Shown: piece by piece, positions 9,735-17,783 of the stretch
Position numbering within the stretch: position 1 is the stretch's first letter
Layout: every line of letters starts with the position of its first letter
NCBI GenBank assembly: GCA_025462885.1
Contig: JAOAPN010000012.1
Coordinates: 248,001 to 312,000, forward strand
Direction: 5' to 3'
Source of the DNA: Acidobacteriaceae bacterium
GTDB taxonomy: Bacteria > Acidobacteriota > Terriglobia > Terriglobales > Acidobacteriaceae
DNA length: 64,000 nucleotides
The notes under the pieces: model-generated
Databases searched by the model: none
What the model was told of the DNA's origin: nothing
What the model saw: only the letters and a program-made list of their open reading frames with translations
Made by a program: the position numbers and the translations under genes

Positions 9735-10715
9735 CTACTTCGCCGGCTCCTCAGCAAAGGTCTGCTTCACCCCGTCATCGAGCGTTGTAAACGGAGCCGC
9801 ATAGCCCGCGTCCCGTAGCCCGGCAACATCGGCCTGCGTGTAGTGCTGATAGCGATCTTTCAGATCGCCCGGAAAAAGAATGTACTCGATCTTGCCCTGC
9901 CCATGCACCGTCATCAGGGCTTCCGCAACCGCCTTGAACGTCCGAGCCTCACCGGTGCCAGCATTGACCACCGCCTGCACCGGCTTATGCGGGCTCTCCG
10001 CTAACAGCCCGCCGAAGAACATGTTGATCCGCGCCAGGTCTTTAACGAAGACAAAGTCCCGCCGCTGCTCGCCGTTGTCGTATCCGCCCGATCCCTCGAA
10101 CATCCGGATCGTCCCCGTATCCTTCAACTGGCGTGTGAAGTGATGAATCACGCTCGCCATCCGCCCCTTATGCTGCTCCCGCGGTCCATACACGTTGAAG
10201 TAGCGCAGGCCCACCACGGTGCTTTTGATCTGCGGCATCAGCCGCCGCACGTAGTTGTCGAACACCAGCTTCGAATACCCGTAGACGTTCAACGGTCGCT
10301 CATTGGCCGGGACTTCCACGAACTCCGCGCTCGCCCCATACACCGCTGCCGTCGAAGCGTAGACCAGCGGAACCTTCCGGTCCAGCGCAAAGTGCAGCAG
10401 TTCCTTGGAGTACGTAAAGTTGTTGTCCATCATGTACTGTCCGTCGTCTTCGAGCGTATTCGAGCAAGCTCCCTGGTGCAGAATCGCCCGCGCCTTCACG
10501 CTCTCGAAGTCTCCCGCCTTCAGCGCCGCGCGAAACTCCCGCTTGTCCATGTAGTCGGCGAACTCCGCCCCGGCGAGGTTAAGAAATTTCGGTCCAGTCA
10601 GATTTGCGGCAGGTGCAAAGTTATCCACCAGCAGAATGTCCCGCTCTCCAGCTTTGTTCAACTGCTGGATCAGGTTGCTTCCGATAAATCCTGCACCGCC
10701 TGTAACGATAATCAC
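9735..10715 (-). CDS. hldD: ADP-L-glycero-D-manno-heptose-6-epimerase
   Basis: This 326-residue member of the extended short-chain dehydrogenase family has the NAD(P)-binding motif GGAGFIGSN at residues 6-14 and the catalytic Tyr-Lys pair in YGYSKLVFDNYVR. The match over full length (LVDNFAPAANLTGPKFLNL, VYGPREQHKGRMASV) is characteristic of HldD/RfaD. It converts ADP-D-glycero-D-manno-heptose to the L-glycero form, the last step before heptose is put into the LPS inner core. The start is GTG 10715 with GGAGG upstream, and the GTGA overlaps the stop of hldE by 4 nt, so the pathway enzymes are translationally coupled. Confidence 0.95.
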   Translation of the reverse strand: MIIVTGGAGFIGSNLIQQLNKAGERDILLVDNFAPAANLTGPKFLNLAGAEFADYMDKREFRAALKAGDFESVKARAILHQGACSNTLEDDGQYMMDNNFTYSKELLHFALDRKVPLVYASTAAVYGASAEFVEVPANERPLNVYGYSKLVFDNYVRRLMPQIKSTVVGLRYFNVYGPREQHKGRMASVIHHFTRQLKDTGTIRMFEGSGGYDNGEQRRDFVFVKDLARINMFFGGLLAESPHKPVQAVVNAGTGEARTFKAVAEALMTVHGQGKIEYILFPGDLKDRYQHYTQADVAGLRDAGYAAPFTTLDDGVKQTFAEEPAK

Positions 10716-12217
10716 TTGGTAGCCTCCACAGCCCCGCTGCCCGCAACAGTCTGTCCGGTCAGCTTCTTCACAATGTTGGTGGTCGAAAATCCTTCCACGG
10801 TAGGAACAATCTCGACCCGGCCGCCCTGGGCGATCACGTCCTCGTGCCCAATTACGGTCTCGACCACGTAGTCTCCACCCTTCACCAGGACATTCGGCCG
10901 CAGCGCACGAATCAGTTCCAGCGGAGTGTCCTCCTCAAAGAGAACGACAGCATCCACCGCCGCCAGCGCGGCCATCACCTTCGCTCGTTCCCGTTCACCG
11001 ACGATCGGCCGCGAAGGTCCCTTCAGCCGGCAGATCGAAGTATCGGCATTCAGTCCCAGCACCAGCTTCGAGCCAAAGCGCCTGCAATCTTCCAGCAGCG
11101 TAATGTGCCCGACGTGCAGCAGATCGAAGCATCCGTTGGTGAACACGATCGTCTCCCCTGCCGCCCGCCATTCCGCTACGCGCGTCACCATCCGGGGCAG
11201 GTCGAGAATCTTCTCTCCCGCGGTCAGTCCAGAGCTGGGCGTCAAAGCGGCGATCAGCTCGTGCTGTGCGATTGGCACCGTTCCGACCTTGCCCACCACG
11301 ATCCCGGCCGCCAGGTTCGCCAGTTCCACCGCCGTCGTCACCTGGAGCCCGCCAGCCATGCTGGCCGCCAGCGTCGCAATCACCGTATCGCCTGCGCCCG
11401 AGACATCGAACACCTCGCGAGCCCGCGCCGGAGAGTGATACGCCGTCCCTTCCTTCTGCAGGACGGTGATTCCCTTCTCACTCATCGTTACCGTAAGAAA
11501 CTCAAACTCGTGCTCGATCAACAAGGCCTTTGCCGCCACCAGCAACTCGTCCGTCTTGTGCGACGCCACGCCGGTCGCCAGCGAAAGCTCCCCGAGATTT
11601 GGACAAATCGTAGTCGCACCCGAGTACTTGCTGAAGTCCGGCGTCTTCGGGTCCGCCAGCACCGGCACCCCAGCCGCACGCGCCGCACGGATCACCGCAC
11701 CGCAAATCCCATCGGTAAGCGCGCCCTTGGCATAGTCGGAGAGGATCACGGCATGGACCTTCCCCGCCAGTCCCACAATTCGCTCCTCCAGCCGCTCCAG
11801 GTCCGCCGCTGAAGCTCCATCGCGGCTCTCAATATCCAGCCGCAGAAGCTGCTGATTCCGCCCGACAATCCTTGTCTTGGAGATCGTCGGCAAAGCCCCG
11901 GTCACGACCCCCGTCGTATCCACCCCGGCCTTCTCCAGCAGACCCGCCAGCTCGGCCTTCTCGCCGTCATCTCCCCAGAAACCCGCCAGAAACGTCTGGC
12001 AGCCCAGCCCCGCGAGGTTCATCGCGACATTGGCCGCTCCACCCGCACGCTCATAGCGCTGTGCATGCCGCAACACCGGCACCGGAGCCTCAGGCGAAAT
12101 ACGGTCCACTTCCCCATGGATGTAGCGGTCGAGCATGATATCGCCCACCACCAGGAGCTTAATCTTGCTGAATCCACCCTCAAGCAAATTCAGAATCGAA
12201 TGTAACTCCGGCAGCAT
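10712..12217 (-). CDS. hldE: bifunctional heptose-7-phosphate kinase / heptose-1-phosphate adenylyltransferase
   Basis: The product has 501 residues and two domains. Residues 1-330 form a PfkB/ribokinase-type kinase with the anion-hole motif SGAGDTVIATL; residues about 350-490 form a nucleotidyltransferase with VFTNGCFDLLHVGH (the GxFDxxHxGH signature) and LVKGGDYV. This is the normal HldE fusion, which phosphorylates D-glycero-D-manno-heptose 7-phosphate at C1 and later transfers AMP to it. It is followed by hldD with a 4-nt overlap and preceded by a GT9 glycosyltransferase gene, so the cluster makes ADP-heptose and probably uses it for the LPS core. The last codons (GAG GCT ACC AAG TGA) contain the ribosome-binding site of hldD. 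Confidence 0.95.
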   Translation of the reverse strand: MLPELHSILNLLEGGFSKIKLLVVGDIMLDRYIHGEVDRISPEAPVPVLRHAQRYERAGGAANVAMNLAGLGCQTFLAGFWGDDGEKAELAGLLEKAGVDTTGVVTGALPTISKTRIVGRNQQLLRLDIESRDGASAADLERLEERIVGLAGKVHAVILSDYAKGALTDGICGAVIRAARAAGVPVLADPKTPDFSKYSGATTICPNLGELSLATGVASHKTDELLVAAKALLIEHEFEFLTVTMSEKGITVLQKEGTAYHSPARAREVFDVSGAGDTVIATLAASMAGGLQVTTAVELANLAAGIVVGKVGTVPIAQHELIAALTPSSGLTAGEKILDLPRMVTRVAEWRAAGETIVFTNGCFDLLHVGHITLLEDCRRFGSKLVLGLNADTSICRLKGPSRPIVGERERAKVMAALAAVDAVVLFEEDTPLELIRALRPNVLVKGGDYVVETVIGHEDVIAQGGRVEIVPTVEGFSTTNIVKKLTGQTVAGSGAVEATK

Positions 12218-12251
12218 AGCGATAAAAGACTCCTTCTTTCTATCCTCGCAT

Positions 12252-12278
12252 TTTTGATGCAGATCGTTTTGATGCAGA
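12252..12278. repeat. two direct copies of a 12-base motif
   Basis: TTTTGATGCAGA occurs at 12252-12263 and 12267-12278 in the 72-nt gap between the GT9 gene and hldE. It is short and may be chance or a regulatory half-site pair upstream of hldE. Confidence 0.4.
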
Positions 12279-12289
12279 CAGGCGAAGCC

Positions 12290-13372
12290 TCAAGCCAGCG
12301 AAGCTCGAACCGCCTCCACCACCTCGTCTACCGTAATCGACGTCAGACACCGTTTTTTCTCCACGATGCACGTCTCCAGCCCACAACCCCAGCACTCTGT
12401 ACGATGGTACAGAACCCGGTGCTGTCGTCCATACGGGAACCACACCCGGGGCTTGTTCCGCGCCGCGAAGATCGCCACGCAAGGCGTCTGCACCGCTGCC
12501 GCAAGGTGCATCGGTCCACTGTCATGTCCTACAAACAACTGGGCCCGCGCAAACGCCGCGGCGCTCTCACGAGGCGTAAGTTTTCCACAAAGATTCACGA
12601 CTGGGCCGCCCGGATTCGCCTCCCGCCAGCCATCCCCTGCAAACTCACTGGCTTCACTCTCCTCAGGAGCCCCATTCAGCGCCAGCCCATACTCCGGATA
12701 CATTCCACCCAGCCGCCGCAGCAACTCCCGCCAGTTCTCCCGGCCCCAGTCCTTGGACTGCACCTTCGTTCCCACGCTCACCGCAATCACCTTGCGATCC
12801 CCTAGCCCGGCCATCGATTCTGCGGCCTTCGCGTGCTCCGCCGGCGTCAGGTGAAGATCCCAGGCCGCAGCAGAGTCTAGCTCACCATCCCCCAACTCTG
12901 CGATATTCCGGACCAGCCGTTCGCCCTCCGGCTCCAGAGCCTGATCCGCCTCGATCCAGCGGTTGTCCTGCATGTCCTGCGTTATCGGAACGCCAACCAG
13001 CCGCTTGATGCCGCACAGTCGAAAGAACTTCGCATCCCGTTGCGCCGACTCGACCCCGCGCGGCGCGCCGAGGTACACCAGGACATCCGGCCTCCACCAG
13101 AACAGGTTCCACCACAGGGAAAGAAGTTCGCGCGCACTCCGTGTCCCCACCGCATACCGGAAATACCCCTGCACCAGCCCGGTGCAGGCCAGAATCGCCG
13201 CTGCGGGAGGCGCTTTGACGTTTACCGGAACGTTCGTCAGCATCCGCCGCTCCGCATTCGGAAACGCTTTGGCCACCAGGTGCAGCGCAGGCAGCGCAAT
13301 CAACGTATCGCCCAGGCTGCCCAGTCTGTAAATCAGGACCCGTTTCGCTGTACCCTGTATCAGTTCGTTCAT
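12290..13372 (-). CDS. glycosyltransferase family 9 (heptosyltransferase-like)
   Basis: The protein has 360 residues from ATG 13372; the open frame extends to 13447, but homology begins at MNELIQGTAKRVLIYRLGSL. The N-terminal RLGSLGDTLIALPAL and the C-terminal FVGHDSGPMHLAAAV are the two signature blocks of GT9 ADP-heptose:LPS heptosyltransferases. A Cys-rich end (CWGCGLETC, then KKRC) is also common in this family. It would transfer heptose from the ADP-heptose made by HldE/HldD to the LPS core at the cytoplasmic face of the inner membrane. It is first in the -strand run GT9-hldE-hldD-ATP-grasp and diverges from the DUF4254 gene. No strong ribosome-binding site precedes the chosen start. Confidence 0.88.
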   Translation of the reverse strand: MNELIQGTAKRVLIYRLGSLGDTLIALPALHLVAKAFPNAERRMLTNVPVNVKAPPAAAILACTGLVQGYFRYAVGTRSARELLSLWWNLFWWRPDVLVYLGAPRGVESAQRDAKFFRLCGIKRLVGVPITQDMQDNRWIEADQALEPEGERLVRNIAELGDGELDSAAAWDLHLTPAEHAKAAESMAGLGDRKVIAVSVGTKVQSKDWGRENWRELLRRLGGMYPEYGLALNGAPEESEASEFAGDGWREANPGGPVVNLCGKLTPRESAAAFARAQLFVGHDSGPMHLAAAVQTPCVAIFAARNKPRVWFPYGRQHRVLYHRTECWGCGLETCIVEKKRCLTSITVDEVVEAVRASLA

Positions 13373-13495
13373 AAGCTTCACAGTGAGTCTGCTTGCTTCA
13401 GTTAGTCTGCTTGCTGCGCGGCCGAAGTACAACCCCGGCGCCCACACCTGATAGAGTCTGTATGCTGCTGCATCACGGTATCCGCCTCACATTCC

Positions 13496-14119
13496 ATGCT
13501 CAACGCCACCTCCATCGCCCGCCTCCACGAAGACCTCACCATCGACTGGCATGAACCCGGCCTCATCTCCGAGTCCAACCCCCTGACTAAGGCCCAGTCC
13601 AATACCTTCATCGCCCTTGTCACCGCCGAGCATCGGGAAAACTTCGATCTCTGGCACGAGGAGGACAAGGCGCGCGACCCTCTCGCCCCGGACGCGGAGC
13701 TCGCCCGCGTCAAGCATGCCATCGATCGCCTCAACCAGCGCCGCAACGATCTCGTTGAAAAAATAGATGAGTGGCTCATCGCCAATCTGCCTGACCAGGA
13801 CCCCACGGCGCCCCTGCACTCCGAGACACCCGGTATCATCGTCGATCGGCTCTCAATCCTCGCACTCAAGATCTTCCATACCCGCATCGAGATTCATCGC
13901 GATGACGCATCCGAGGCGCACCATCACCGCAACGAGGCCCGCCTCGCCGTCCTCGAAGAGCAGGCGCGCGATCTTGCCGGCTGCCTCGACGTGCTCTTCG
14001 CCGCGGTCATAGCAGGCTCGCGCCGCTTCAAGATCTATCGCCAAATGAAGATGTACAACGACCCCGAACTCAACCCAGCGGTATACACCCATACCCCCCC
14101 CCACCACTCGGGGAGTTGA
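13496..14119 (+). CDS. DUF4254 family protein
   Basis: This 207-residue soluble, mostly helical protein is recognised as DUF4254 by [26 protein letters not shown], broken here as residues 36-61, with key His46, Asn49, Trp53, His54, Glu55 and Asp57. A second block is [17 protein letters not shown] with the Arg and Lys of the family. The C-terminus [17 protein letters not shown] is also typical. No biochemical function is known to me for DUF4254. It is divergently arranged from the heptosyltransferase/hldE/hldD cluster, and an association of this family with glycosyltransferase genes fits a role in envelope glycan synthesis (inference). No clear Shine-Dalgarno sequence precedes the ATG. Confidence 0.85.
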   Translation: MLNATSIARLHEDLTIDWHEPGLISESNPLTKAQSNTFIALVTAEHRENFDLWHEEDKARDPLAPDAELARVKHAIDRLNQRRNDLVEKIDEWLIANLPDQDPTAPLHSETPGIIVDRLSILALKIFHTRIEIHRDDASEAHHHRNEARLAVLEEQARDLAGCLDVLFAAVIAGSRRFKIYRQMKMYNDPELNPAVYTHTPPHHSGS

Positions 14120-14225
14120 CCTCAGTCGCGGGTCTGCGTATAAAACCGGAACAAGAACAAACAGTAATAAGCTGAGAGTTAACTTCCCATCACCCCTCAG
14201 AGACGCCATCGGCGACAGGATCTAA

Positions 14226-14789
14226 ATGGCACAGACGAAGACCGCTCCTCCCCCTCCGACCAAACGCACTCCACGCACGCTCGCGGGCATCATCCCGCCT
14301 GCAGCCGATACCAGCCGCACCCAGTCCATTGCACTCTATGAGTCCGCACTGCGGCTGATGCAGGCCGGCAAGTACGAAGACGCGCGCGCAGCCTTCGACC
14401 ATCTCCTGACCTCCGGCCCCGGCGATCTGGCCGACCGCATCCGTATGTACATCGCGGCCTGCCTCCAACAGGTCGCCAAGGGAAAGAACTCCTTCACCAG
14501 CACCGAAGAGCAATACGACTACGCCGTCTCCCTGCTCAACGACGGTCACTACGAGGATGCGCGGGAACACTTCCTCTCCATCCTCAAGACCAACGACAAG
14601 GCCGACTACGCCTTCTACGGCCTCGCCGTCCTCTCCAGCATGACCGGCGACTCCCACACCTGCCTCGAACACCTCACCGAAGCCATCCGTCAGAATCCCC
14701 GCAACCGCATCCAGGCCCGCGCCGACTCCGACTTCCAGGACATGGCCGACGACCCCCGCTTCACTGAACTCCTCTACCCCGAGGTCTAA
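14226..14789 (+). CDS. tetratricopeptide repeat protein
   Basis: This 187-residue protein has no signal peptide; the first 25 residues are rich in Pro, Lys and Thr and probably disordered. Two or three TPR-like helix pairs follow: YESALRLMQAGKYEDARAAF (residues about 38-57), YDYAVSLLNDGHYEDAREHF (about 98-117) and AFYGLAVLSSMTGDSHTCLE. TPRs are protein-protein contact surfaces; the partner is unknown. An AGGA ribosome-binding site lies about 6 nt before ATG 14226. It stands between the DUF4254 gene and yvcK, on the same strand as both, with gaps of 106 and 278 nt. Confidence 0.85.
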   Translation: MAQTKTAPPPPTKRTPRTLAGIIPPAADTSRTQSIALYESALRLMQAGKYEDARAAFDHLLTSGPGDLADRIRMYIAACLQQVAKGKNSFTSTEEQYDYAVSLLNDGHYEDAREHFLSILKTNDKADYAFYGLAVLSSMTGDSHTCLEHLTEAIRQNPRNRIQARADSDFQDMADDPRFTELLYPEV

Positions 14790-14937
14790 AGCCCCTAAGA
14801 ACTTTGCCCATAACCTCCGGATCCAGATCAACGAAAAGCCCTTTACGCGTCGGATCTGCGTAGTCAAATCGACACACTTCTCGATGGCCGTGCTTTCCGG
14901 CGCGCGTAAATACCGGATCTGTGACTGCCGGATGAGC

Positions 14938-14955
14938 GTGGGGCTTCAGCCCCAC
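14938..14955. repeat. perfect 7-bp hairpin, intergenic
   Basis: GTGGGGC-TTCA-GCCCCAC forms a hairpin in the 278-nt gap between the TPR gene and yvcK. There is no T-run on the + side, so it is not a textbook terminator; it may be a small palindromic repeat. The rest of the gap shows no convincing gene. Confidence 0.55.
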
Positions 14956-15067
14956 GAAACAAACCTCAAAGAAAAAGGGCATTATCCCCGGCCTCCTTAT
15001 GGTTGACCCACGGAACAAACCCGGCCTTTTCATTACAACGCCCCCTCACTCCCGATAGAATCCAAAT

Positions 15068-16291
15068 ATGCAAATCAAGGCCGACTCCCCCGACCCTACT
15101 TTGCACTCCTCCCTGAGCGGAAACACGAGTGGAAAGACTGAACCGACCGACATTGCCATAGACGCTGTCAAACCCCTGCGCGTCGTAGCCATCGGCGGCG
15201 GTACCGGCCTCTCGACGCTCCTTCGTGGCCTCAAACGCTACGTCGCCACTCCCGACCGCCGCCGCGGCATCCGCTTCTCCGACGGCACGCAGGACACCCC
15301 CAGACCGGCACCCTGCCCCACCACTCCCTGCAGCATCAGCGACCTCTCGGCTATCGTCACCGTCACCGACGACGGTGGCTCCTCCGGCCGCCTCCGCGAA
15401 GACTTCAAGATGCTTCCCCCCGGCGACGTCCGCAACTGCATGGTCGCGCTCTCCGAAGACGAGCATCTCCTCTCCCGCCTCTTCCAGTACCGCTTCGACC
15501 AGGGCGAACTCGACGGCCACAGCTTCGGCAACCTCTTCGTCGCCGCCCTCTCCCACATCACCGGAGACTTCGCCCAGGCCGTCCAGATGTCGTCGCAGAT
15601 CCTCGCCACTCGCGGACGCATCTTTCCCGCCACCAACACCAACGTCGGCCTCGCAGCGCGCATGGACGACGACTCCCTCGTCGAGGGCGAGACCAACATC
15701 ACCGCCAGCAAAAAGCGCATCGTCGAACTGATGTTGGTTCCCGAGACCGTCGACCCGCTGCCCGAAGCTCTCGAGGCCATCGCCAACGCCGACCTCATCA
15801 CCCTCGGCCCCGGCTCGCTCTACACCTCGCTCATCACCAACCTTCTCGTCCGCGGCATCCCCGGAGCGATCGCCGCATCGAAGGCCACCCGCGTCTACGT
15901 CTGCAACCTGATGACCCAGGCCAACGAGTCCATCGGCCTCAGCGCCTCCGAACACATCGAAAAAATCCTCGAACACGCTCGCGTCGAACGCCGCGTCAAC
16001 CCTGCTGTCGCAATCCCCGGCAGCGACATTCCCGTAGACCGTCGCGTCCCTCCCGGACTGCCCGGCTGCCCCATCTTCGACTATGCCCTGATCAACACCG
16101 GCCCCATCTCCGCCGAGCGCCTCGAACAGTACGCCCGCGAAGGCCAAAGCCCCATCGAAGCCGACCTCGACCGCGTCCGCGCCCTGGGCGTAGAGCCCAT
16201 CACCGGCAACTTCGTCCACGAAGGCGACGTCCTCCGCCACGACTACGACCGCGTAGCCGACGCCCTGCTGGCCCTCTGCCTCTCCCGCTAG
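15068..16291 (+). CDS. yvcK: YvcK/CofD-like protein (UDP-GlcNAc-binding gluconeogenesis factor)
   Basis: This 407-residue cytoplasmic protein has a Rossmann start with LRVVAIGGGTGLSTLLRGL (residues about 38-56), IVTVTDDGGSSGRLRED and LPPGDVRNCMVAL, all hallmarks of the YvcK branch of the CofD fold. A Pro/Cys-containing stretch of about 30 residues (SDGTQDTPRPAPCPTTPC) sits between the first glycine motif and the TDDGGSSG block, slightly longer than I expect for the family. In Firmicutes YvcK binds UDP-sugars and is needed for cell-wall synthesis during growth on gluconeogenic carbon. It is usually beside rapZ and whiA in Gram-positives, but here it stands alone. The ATG has no strong ribosome-binding site. 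Confidence 0.92.
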   Translation: MQIKADSPDPTLHSSLSGNTSGKTEPTDIAIDAVKPLRVVAIGGGTGLSTLLRGLKRYVATPDRRRGIRFSDGTQDTPRPAPCPTTPCSISDLSAIVTVTDDGGSSGRLREDFKMLPPGDVRNCMVALSEDEHLLSRLFQYRFDQGELDGHSFGNLFVAALSHITGDFAQAVQMSSQILATRGRIFPATNTNVGLAARMDDDSLVEGETNITASKKRIVELMLVPETVDPLPEALEAIANADLITLGPGSLYTSLITNLLVRGIPGAIAASKATRVYVCNLMTQANESIGLSASEHIEKILEHARVERRVNPAVAIPGSDIPVDRRVPPGLPGCPIFDYALINTGPISAERLEQYAREGQSPIEADLDRVRALGVEPITGNFVHEGDVLRHDYDRVADALLALCLSR

Positions 16292-16340
16292 CTCGACCAT
16301 TTCCCTCTGACAACAGCGCGACGCTCGCGACGTTAAAGCC

Positions 16341-16373
16341 GTCATTCTGAGCGAAGCGAAGAACCCCTGTATT
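16341..16373. repeat. dispersed intergenic repeat, GAGCGAAGCGAAG type, copy 1
   Basis: The core CATTCTGAGCGAAGCGAAG lies in the 228-nt gap between yvcK and the acetyltransferase gene. A second copy with CATCCTGAGCGAAGCGAAG is at 21605-21623, in the gap before lolA. CCCTGTATT after this core occurs twice in this gap (also near 16417), suggesting a compound element. The remainder of the gap is pyrimidine-rich and shows no gene. Confidence 0.6.
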
Positions 16374-16519
16374 CTTCAGATGGAGCGGACCAGTCTGTAG
16401 CGCGGTACCCGTCAGAACCCCTGTATTGCGCACTTGCTGTCGTTCTTGCTGTTGCTGTTTATTCTTGCCCTTGCTCCCCCCCACCGCACCACCCACAAAA
16501 ACTGCATTACCCTAAAACC

Positions 16520-17137
16520 ATGCCAACCCCAACCCTCGAAGGCCCCCGCGTCCGCCTCGAACCCCTGACCCTCGCCCATCTCCTCGAACCAGTCCTGTTG
16601 GCCCCGGAGGTCGCCCACACCTGGCGCCACTTCCGTGACGTCCTCAAGACTCCAGCCGACCTCCGCACCTGGGTCCAGAACGCCCTGAAGCTTGAAGCCG
16701 CCGGAACCGGCATGCCGTGGGTCACCATCCTCAAATCACCGACCGCCGGAACGCCAGACAAAGTCGTAGGCACCACCCGCTACATCGACCTCGACCTCAA
16801 CAACCGCACAGTAGAGATCGGCAACACCTGGCTCGCCCCCGTGATCCACGGAGCCAACGTCAACCCCGAAGCCAAACTTCTCCAACTCACGTACGCCTTC
16901 GAAACCCTCAAACTCCGCCGCGTCGCCCTCAAGACTCATCACGAAAACCTGCAATCCCAGGCCGCCATGCGCAAACTAGGCGCCCAGTACGAAGGCACCT
17001 TCCGCAACCACATGATCATGCCCGACGGATCCACTCGCCACAGCGTCTGGTTCAGCATCACGCAAGAAGATTGGCCCCAGGTTCAGCAAGGCCTGAAGTC
17101 GCGGCTCGACATTGACGGAAGCTTAGCCAGTCTTTAG
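16520..17137 (+). CDS. GNAT family N-acetyltransferase (RimJ/RimL type)
   Basis: The protein has 205 residues. It shows the layout of the Acetyltransf_3 branch: GPRVRLEPLTLAHLLEPVLL at the start, the beta-strand IGNTWLAPVIHGANVNPEAK, and LKTHHENLQSQAAMRKLGA near residue 150 (the helix that packs on acetyl-CoA), followed by YEGTFRNHMI. Such enzymes acetylate an alpha-amino group of a protein or small molecule. The substrate is not determined. The pyrophosphate-binding loop is in the VNPEAK region and is not the classic RxxGxG/A. It ends 10 nt before the next gene on the same strand. Confidence 0.85.
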   Translation: MPTPTLEGPRVRLEPLTLAHLLEPVLLAPEVAHTWRHFRDVLKTPADLRTWVQNALKLEAAGTGMPWVTILKSPTAGTPDKVVGTTRYIDLDLNNRTVEIGNTWLAPVIHGANVNPEAKLLQLTYAFETLKLRRVALKTHHENLQSQAAMRKLGAQYEGTFRNHMIMPDGSTRHSVWFSITQEDWPQVQQGLKSRLDIDGSLASL

Positions 17138-17147
17138 ATTCTTCGAC

Positions 17148-17783
17148 ATGATCGGCCTTTTGCTCGGACTCGTACTCTCTCAGACATATCGTGCACCTGA
17201 TTGCAAAATCGCACCGCACAAAACAGACGAATCAAGCCATCTCATCGGTCAGGTCACCGACGCTTCAGGAGCGCCGATTCCCAAGGCTCAGGTCCTGCTA
17301 AAACCTCAGGCAAATGGGCAGGCCAGCTACGCTATCACGGACAACGAAGGCTGTTTTCAGTTCAACGCTCTCCAGGGAAGCTACAAACTGGCAGCGCGTT
17401 CTCCGGGATTCTTCGATGCTTCACGCGAAGTCAGCTTAGATCCCAGCATTTCGGGCGTCATCAACATCAGCCTTCAAGTTGGGTACTGCAACAGTTGCAT
17501 TTTATTGTCTAAATTATGGATTGAAATTTGCCCGACAAGTCCATCCGGTCTGCCTGTGGCACCCTCAAATTTCGTTCTAACCGGCACTGGCCCCGACCGG
17601 CATAGAACCTACCTTGTGAGTAGCGTCAATGACTGGGGTTGCGGACTCGTCAGACTGCGAAGCGGTACATATAAACTATCCATTACCGCCGATGGCTATC
17701 AGAAACTGGACAGCCCAATCAGCTTTCAAGATGAAGCGACAATTCGCACTGTCCTATTCCAAAAAATCCTGAAGCCCCGTTAG
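17148..17783 (+). CDS. carboxypeptidase regulatory-like domain protein
   Basis: This 211-residue protein starts with a short hydrophobic segment (MIGLLLGLVLSQTY), probably an export signal. Residues about 33-100 form a CarboxypepD_reg-like beta-sandwich (LIGQVTDASGAPIPKAQVLL, then ITDNEGCFQFNALQGSYKLA), the fold also found at the N-termini of acidobacterial TonB receptors. A second, looser copy may follow (GLPVAPSNFVLTG to GTYKLSITADGY). It is likely a surface or periplasmic protein without enzymatic function. Its stop codon overlaps the stop of the convergent rlmN gene by 4 nt (TTAG), so the two transcripts must overlap. Its codons are less GC-biased than those of its neighbours. Confidence 0.75.
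   Translation: MIGLLLGLVLSQTYRAPDCKIAPHKTDESSHLIGQVTDASGAPIPKAQVLLKPQANGQASYAITDNEGCFQFNALQGSYKLAARSPGFFDASREVSLDPSISGVINISLQVGYCNSCILLSKLWIEICPTSPSGLPVAPSNFVLTGTGPDRHRTYLVSSVNDWGCGLVRLRSGTYKLSITADGYQKLDSPISFQDEATIRTVLFQKILKPR

Noticed and set aside
10621..10629. TTATCCACC, near match to a DnaA box
   Set aside because: Single imperfect copy inside hldD, far from the skew switch and without a cluster.
14966..16345. 459-aa open frame on the - strand across yvcK
   Set aside because: It is the antisense shadow of yvcK, Gly/Ala/Val/Asp-rich without any family motif, and exists because of the GC-rich third positions of the true gene.
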